A DNA stretch of 32,642 nucleotides, taken from contig JAISNP010000044.1 of assembly GCA_031276175.1 (NCBI GenBank), positions 1 to 32,642 on the forward strand, in the 5' to 3' direction. This stretch comes from Tannerella sp. (GTDB taxonomy: Bacteria > Bacteroidota > Bacteroidia > Bacteroidales > Tannerellaceae). A program made the position numbers and the translations under genes. Below, in pieces: positions 28,494 to 32,642 of the stretch; the stretch's first letter is position 1, and each line of letters begins with the position of its first letter. Below the pieces are notes generated by a model. It made no database searches and was not told the origin of the DNA. It saw only the letters and a program-made list of their open reading frames with translations.

Positions 28494-28714
28494 CCAACGC
28501 TAATTAGATTTGACCAACGCTGATTAGCGTTGGCCAACGCCGATTAGATTTGGCCAACGCCGATTAGCGTTCGTCCAACGCTGATTAGATTTGGCCAACG
28601 CCGATTAGATTCGGCCAACGCTAATTAGATTTGACCAACGCTGATTAGCGTTGACCAACGCTGATTAGCGTTGACCAACGCCGATTAGCGTTGGCCGACG
28701 CCGATTAGCGTTGG
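28494..28714. repeat. Array of eleven 20-nt palindromic units
   Basis: Units start at 28494, 28514, 28534, 28554, 28575, 28595, 28615, 28635, 28655, 28675 and 28695: a 20-nt step with one 21-nt step. The fullest unit, CCAACGCTGATTAGCGTTGG, is an 8-bp palindrome around GATT. The left arm is constant while the right arm alternates between AGCGTTG (self-complementary) and AGATTTG (weak). Units 1 and 7 are identical and units 2 and 8 differ by one base, indicating block duplication. It lies 37 nt after the sufB stop. No spacers and no cas genes, so not a CRISPR array. The rest of the gap (28715-28791) shows nothing further. Confidence 0.92.
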
Positions 28715-28791
28715 CCGACAATAATGGGCTACGGACGGCTCTGACGGGATTTCGACGACGCGGAAAGGAATAAAAGATTCGCACCTTAAGT

Positions 28792-28821
28792 TTGCAGTGA
28801 TAAATAAAAAGCATACTTTTG
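28792..28821 (+). promoter_or_regulatory. Promoter of the dehydrogenase-GH106 operon (TTG-N19-TACTTTTG)
   Basis: TTG at 28792-28794, 19 nt, TACTTTTG at 28814-28821, a full consensus match. It shows that the dehydrogenase does not depend on the rimP-sufB transcript. Confidence 0.7.
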
Positions 28822-28898
28822 TGATATTCATATTCTGAGATATTCATATCTTGCGAGGATAAACAAACCGATAGCCATAAACAAAAACAGCGGAAAAG

Positions 28899-29918
28899 AT
28901 GAAAGCAATACAAATCGTACAACCCGGCGAAATACGGCCGGTGGAAACGGCTTCGCCGGCATTGCGTGCCGGCGAAGCGCTGTTGAAAATAAAATACGCC
29001 GGCTTCTGCGGCTCCGACCTGAATACGTATCTGGGCCGGAACCCGATGGCGACGCTGCCGGTCATCCCCGGTCACGAAGTCGGCGCGGAGATTGCCGAAG
29101 TCGCCGGCGACGCGCCCGCGCATCTTCAACCCGGCCTGCCGTGTACGGTGAATCCCTACACGGCTTGCGGCCACTGCCCGTCGTGCCGGAACGGGCGACC
29201 GAACGCCTGTCGATTCAACCAAACGCTGGGCGTGCAGCGCGACGGCGCCATGCGCGAATTCCTCGCCGTGCCGTGGACAAAAGTCATTGCCGACGCCGAC
29301 ATTTCGCCGCGCGATTTTGCGCTGGTCGAGCCGCTGAGCGTAGGTTTTCACGCCGTGGCGCGCGCCGAGGTGACGGATTCGGACACTGTGATGGTCATCG
29401 GCTGCGGCATGATCGGCATCGGCGCCATCGTCCGGGCAGCATTGCGCGGCGCAAAAGTAATCGCAACGGATGTAGACGACGACAAACTGGCTTTAGCCCG
29501 CCGACTGGGCGCAGCCTTCACCATCAATTCCACGACGGAAAACGTGCACGAACGCTTGCAGGCAATAACCGGAAGCTGCGGCCCGGACGTCGTGATCGAA
29601 GCCGTCGGCGCGCCCGTTACCTACCGGACGGCCGTCGACGAAGTCGCTTTCAGCGGACGGGTAGTCTGCATCGGCTACGCCAAAACGGAAATCGCCTTTG
29701 AAACCAAACATTTTGTGCAAAAAGAACTCGACATCCGCGGCTCGCGCAACGCCATGCCCGAAGACTTCCGGGCGGCGATGGAATACCTCAAGCACGGCTC
29801 CTGCCCGAAAGAAACGCTGATCAGCGGCATATACGCGCCGCATCAGGTCGCAGAAGCCATGAAACGCTGGACAGCCGACCCGGGGAAAGTATTTCGGATT
29901 TTAATACGTTTCGAATAA
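28899..29918 (+). CDS. Zinc-dependent alcohol/sugar dehydrogenase (MDR family)
   Basis: 339-residue medium-chain dehydrogenase that oxidises a secondary alcohol of a sugar or polyol with NAD(P). The catalytic zinc site is GFCGSD (Cys37) and GHE (His59-Glu60); the structural zinc is held by Cys90, Cys93, Cys96 and Cys104 in CGHCPSCRNGRPNAC. The Rossmann domain begins at VMVIGCGMIGIGAIVRAALR (about 166-185) with the acidic residue of ATDVDDDK for NAD preference. Cytosolic. The gene ends 10 nt before the GH106 rhamnosidase, so the two are co-transcribed and the substrate could be a sugar released by it (L-rhamnose or its neighbour), but this is inference. Similar to L-fucose/galactitol/sorbitol-type dehydrogenases in general layout. 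Confidence 0.9.
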   Translation: MKAIQIVQPGEIRPVETASPALRAGEALLKIKYAGFCGSDLNTYLGRNPMATLPVIPGHEVGAEIAEVAGDAPAHLQPGLPCTVNPYTACGHCPSCRNGRPNACRFNQTLGVQRDGAMREFLAVPWTKVIADADISPRDFALVEPLSVGFHAVARAEVTDSDTVMVIGCGMIGIGAIVRAALRGAKVIATDVDDDKLALARRLGAAFTINSTTENVHERLQAITGSCGPDVVIEAVGAPVTYRTAVDEVAFSGRVVCIGYAKTEIAFETKHFVQKELDIRGSRNAMPEDFRAAMEYLKHGSCPKETLISGIYAPHQVAEAMKRWTADPGKVFRILIRFE

Positions 29919-29928
29919 AATAAAACAG

Positions 29929-32481
29929 ATGAAAAAGATACTTTTTATTATTCTCCTGTGCCTGCAGATGACGGCCATGGCGCAACCGTCGTCCGGCGGC
30001 GAAGGCATATTTCCCGCCGTCACGCTCGAATCGAAACCCCGCACACGCTGGTGGTGGATGGGCAGCGCCGTCGATTCGGCAAACATCACCCGCAACCTCG
30101 AAGCGCTGAGCATCGCCGGCATCGGAGGCGTCGAAATCACACCCATCTACGGCGTCCGGGGCTGGGAATCCAAATATATCGACTACCTCTCGCCCCGCTG
30201 GATGCAGATGCTGGCCTTCACGCTGTCGGAAGCGCAGCGGCTGGGCATGTCGGTGGATATGAACAACGGGACGGGATGGCCCTTCGGCGGGCCGGAAGTC
30301 ACAATCGAAGATGCGGCGGCCAAAGCCGTCGTCCGCAACGGCCGCATCACCCCCGGCAAAACGGGACAGCGCGTCAAACGCGCCGCCCCCGGCGGACAGG
30401 GATACGTGCTGGATCATTTGAACGGCGACGCCGTCCGACGCTATTTCGAGAAATTCGACACGGCGTTTGCCGAAAGCAATACCCCTTTCCCGCACAGCTT
30501 TTTTAATGATTCCTACGAAGTATACGGAGCCGACTGGACGCCCGCCTTACCGGATGAATTTGAGCAACGACGCGGCTACCGCTTGCAGGATTACGTCGCC
30601 GAACTGCTTGCCGACGGCGCGACGGATACCTCCGCCCGCGTGATTGCAGACTATCGCGAAACCATCGGCGAACTGCTGTACGAAAATTTCACGCAGGTGT
30701 GGAACGAATGGGCGCACAGCCACGGCGTCGCCACGCGCAATCAGGCGCACGGCTCGCCCGCCAACCTTATCGACCTCTATGCCGCGGTGGACGTGCCCGA
30801 ATGTGAATCGTTCGGCATCACCGATTTCAATATTCCCGGACTGCGTCGCGATGCTGTCCGCAAAATCAACGACAGCGACCCGACGGTGGTGAAATACGCC
30901 TCGTCGGCAGCGCACATCGCCGGAAAAAGATACGTCTCCGCCGAGACGTTCACCTGGCTGACCGAGCATTTCCGCACGTCGCTGTCGCAATGTAAACCGG
31001 AGATCGACCTGCTGTTTGCCTCCGGCGTCAATCGGGTTTACTTTCACGGCACGACGTATTCGCCCGCCGAGGCGGCATGGCCCGGATGGAAGTTCTACGC
31101 TTCGGTGGACATGTCGCCCACGAACAGCATCTGGCGCGACGCTCCGGCGTTTTTCGACTACATCGCACGCACGCAGGCAGTCCTCCAAAGCGGATTGCCC
31201 GACAGCGATTTCCTGCTCTACTTCCCCGTGTACGACGTTTGGCACAACGCGCGCGGCAGTCATTACCTCCCTTTCGCTATCCACGATATGCGCAAACGGC
31301 TGCCCGAATTTTGCGGCGCCGTCGACCGTATCATGGCGCAGGGATACGATGTGGATTATATCTCCGACCGTTTCGTCCGAACCTGTACCGTCGAGAACGG
31401 ACTGCTGAAAACCGTCGGCGGCAGTCGGTACAAAGCGTTAATCCTGCCTTCCGTAAAGAAAATCCCGCTCGAAACGCTCTCGCAAATCCTTGCGCTGGCG
31501 CGACAGGGCGCGACGATTGTCGTTCAGGGAGGCTGTCCCGACGATGTCCCCGGACTGTTCCGGCTGGAGGAACGACGCGCCGAGTTTGCCGAAATCGTGG
31601 AGGCGTTGCGTCGTGAAACTACGGTTGTCGCGGGGGCGAAAGATTTTTTACCCCAACAAAATCCCGAAACATTTATCACGAAATACGGCGGGAAAATGAT
31701 TCGTCGCCGGCACGACGGAGGCTATCTGTATTTCCTTGCGATGCTGACCGACAATCCGGTGAACGGCTGGGTCGCGCTGGGTACGCCGGCTGTGAGCGCC
31801 GTCATCTTCGACCCGCTGACCGGCGCGACGGGTAAAGCCCGCCTGCGCAATCGCGAGGGGACGACGGAGGTGTTTCTGCAACTTCGCGCCGGACAGTCGC
31901 TCGTCCTGAAAACCTTTACGGCAAGGGACGTGCCGACGGAGGCTTGGAAGTATTATCGTTCGACGGGCAGGAAACTGTTGCCGTCAACCGACTGGACGAT
32001 GCGTTTCGTCGCAAGCGAGCCGGCGGTGAACACGACGTTTCGTCTGCCTGCGCTCTGCTCGTGGACGGATTTGCCGAACGATACGCTGAAGCGAAATATG
32101 GGAACCGCCGTGTACGAAACGACGTTCCGCCTTGCCAAACGCGACGGCATGGAATACCGTCTCTGTCTGGGCGACGTCCGCGAAAGCGCCCGCGTCCGCA
32201 TCAACGGGAATGATGCCGGCGTTGTGTTTGCCGTCCCGTTCGATGTCAATGTCGGACGCTTTCTCCGCGACGGCGACAATCGTGTCGAAATAGAAGTAAC
32301 CAACCTGCCGGCTAACCGTATCGCCGACTACGACCGCCGCGGTGTGGAGTGGCGTATCTTCCACGAAATAAATTTTGTGGATGTGGCATACAAACAATCA
32401 AAATACGACGGATGGGAAACCGCGCCGTCGGGATTGCTCGGCGAGGTGGTCGTTGAAGAGTGGGAGGAGTGGGAACTGTGA
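29929..32481 (+). CDS. Alpha-L-rhamnosidase, GH106 family
   Basis: 850-residue secreted enzyme. The signal peptide is MKKILFIILLCLQMTAMAQ. The GH106 signature follows directly: TRWWWMGSAVDSANITRNLE, then GIGGVEITPIYGVRGWESKY, and LGMSVDMNNGTGWPFGGPEV. Other family landmarks are FFNDSYEVYGADWTP near residue 189, ATRNQAHGSPANLIDLYAAV, AGKRYVSAETFTW, and GVNRVYFHGTTYSP. A C-terminal galactose-binding-like beta sandwich is seen (YETTFRLAKRDGMEYRLCLG, ARVRINGNDAGVV, NRVEIEVTNLPANRI). It is shorter than the ~1100-residue Bacteroides type but within the family's range. Expected to release L-rhamnose in the periplasm, complementing the GH78 enzyme at the other end of the window. The tail EEWEEWEL is low-complexity. 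It is transcribed with the dehydrogenase upstream. Confidence 0.92.
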   Translation: MKKILFIILLCLQMTAMAQPSSGGEGIFPAVTLESKPRTRWWWMGSAVDSANITRNLEALSIAGIGGVEITPIYGVRGWESKYIDYLSPRWMQMLAFTLSEAQRLGMSVDMNNGTGWPFGGPEVTIEDAAAKAVVRNGRITPGKTGQRVKRAAPGGQGYVLDHLNGDAVRRYFEKFDTAFAESNTPFPHSFFNDSYEVYGADWTPALPDEFEQRRGYRLQDYVAELLADGATDTSARVIADYRETIGELLYENFTQVWNEWAHSHGVATRNQAHGSPANLIDLYAAVDVPECESFGITDFNIPGLRRDAVRKINDSDPTVVKYASSAAHIAGKRYVSAETFTWLTEHFRTSLSQCKPEIDLLFASGVNRVYFHGTTYSPAEAAWPGWKFYASVDMSPTNSIWRDAPAFFDYIARTQAVLQSGLPDSDFLLYFPVYDVWHNARGSHYLPFAIHDMRKRLPEFCGAVDRIMAQGYDVDYISDRFVRTCTVENGLLKTVGGSRYKALILPSVKKIPLETLSQILALARQGATIVVQGGCPDDVPGLFRLEERRAEFAEIVEALRRETTVVAGAKDFLPQQNPETFITKYGGKMIRRRHDGGYLYFLAMLTDNPVNGWVALGTPAVSAVIFDPLTGATGKARLRNREGTTEVFLQLRAGQSLVLKTFTARDVPTEAWKYYRSTGRKLLPSTDWTMRFVASEPAVNTTFRLPALCSWTDLPNDTLKRNMGTAVYETTFRLAKRDGMEYRLCLGDVRESARVRINGNDAGVVFAVPFDVNVGRFLRDGDNRVEIEVTNLPANRIADYDRRGVEWRIFHEINFVDVAYKQSKYDGWETAPSGLLGEVVVEEWEEWEL

Positions 32482-32569
32482 TTTGCGGAATTGAAGATGA
32501 TTGGAGTAGGGACTGTCGTTAACGAAAACGCAGGAAAACCTGCACGGAAACATAAGATTATATTATTTT

Positions 32570-32574
32570 GGAGG
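32570..32574 (+). promoter_or_regulatory. Shine-Dalgarno-like GGAGG
   Basis: GGAGG lies 7 nt before ATG 32582. Such a strong site is uncommon in this phylum and decides the start of the partial gene that follows. Confidence 0.5.
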
Positions 32575-32581
32575 AACAAAA

Positions 32582-32642
32582 ATGGAAGAAAAAGACAATG
32601 CAATAAATAGAAAGCATGAACTCACGGCTAATGTAATGATAC
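32582..32642 (+). CDS. Start of an unknown gene, cut by the window end
   Basis: ATG 32582 opens a frame reading MEEKDNAINRKHELTANVMI with no stop before the window ends. The N-terminus is charged and has no signal peptide in the visible part. The GGAGG ahead of it supports the start. Twenty codons are too few for a family call. The 100-nt gap after the GH106 gene has one small hairpin (GCAGG-aaaa-CCTGC, 32530-32543) without a T-tract. Confidence 0.45.
   Translation, partial: MEEKDNAINRKHELTANVMI

Noticed and set aside
28494-28714. CRISPR array
   Set aside because: Units are adjacent with no spacers, the units themselves vary, and there are no cas genes in the window.
32530-32543. Terminator after the GH106 gene
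   Set aside because: Only a 5-bp stem (GCAGG/CCTGC) and no following T-run.

Overview
The window is a 32.6 kb piece of a Bacteroidetes genome, most likely of the order Bacteroidales. The evidence is: -7 promoter boxes of the TAnnTTTG type paired with TTG about 19-21 nt upstream; little use of Shine-Dalgarno sequences; the gene order rimP-nusA-infB-cvpA-sufB; lptF next to ribBA; a split methylmalonyl-CoA mutase (mutA/mutB); and secreted GH78 and GH106 rhamnosidases. Housekeeping and glycan genes look GC-rich. The middle (about 10.2-17.7 kb) is visibly AT-rich and full of insertion-sequence remains.

Layout: (1) 1-5420, a 5'-truncated GH78 alpha-L-rhamnosidase, a strong terminator, then a CBM9/DUF5916 outer-membrane-type protein with its own promoter. 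(2) 5567-10158, mutA and mutB separated by a small GxxExxY gene that sits in a ~500 bp cassette bounded by imperfect inverted repeats; a hairpin terminator closes the locus. (3) 10.2-17.76 kb, a transposon graveyard: an IS5-type N-terminal scrap, an IS3-type orfA with a truncated orfB, a truncated IS5 transposase, a frameshifted IS1595 element with terminal inverted repeats, a frameshifted and internally deleted ISL3 element with 24-bp terminal inverted repeats, and a small IS3 relic beside ribBA. Between these lie a beta-propeller lipoprotein, a predicted outer-membrane barrel and a ThuA-domain secreted protein. Two intergenic stretches (11.65-11.93 and 14.19-14.34 kb) have a promoter-like box followed by strong nested hairpins and no ORF; I read them as candidate structured RNAs. 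(4) 17.77-21.36 kb (minus strand), ribBA, lptF and a START-like protein. (5) 21.42-28.46 kb (plus strand), the translation/transcription operon rimP-nusA-infB-cvpA-sufB behind a promoter and a leader hairpin. (6) 28.49-32.48 kb, an array of 20-nt palindromic units, then a zinc alcohol dehydrogenase coupled to a GH106 alpha-L-rhamnosidase, and the start of one more gene.

Function: mutA/mutB interconvert succinyl-CoA and methylmalonyl-CoA on the succinate-propionate route. The two rhamnosidases at opposite ends point to use of rhamnose-containing plant or bacterial glycans, although no SusC/SusD pair is visible. The most unusual items are the two candidate structured RNAs, the two phased palindromic arrays (21-nt and 20-nt periods) lying just downstream of ribBA and sufB, the inverted-repeat GxxExxY cassette inside mutAB, and the absence of sufC/sufD after sufB exactly where one array begins.
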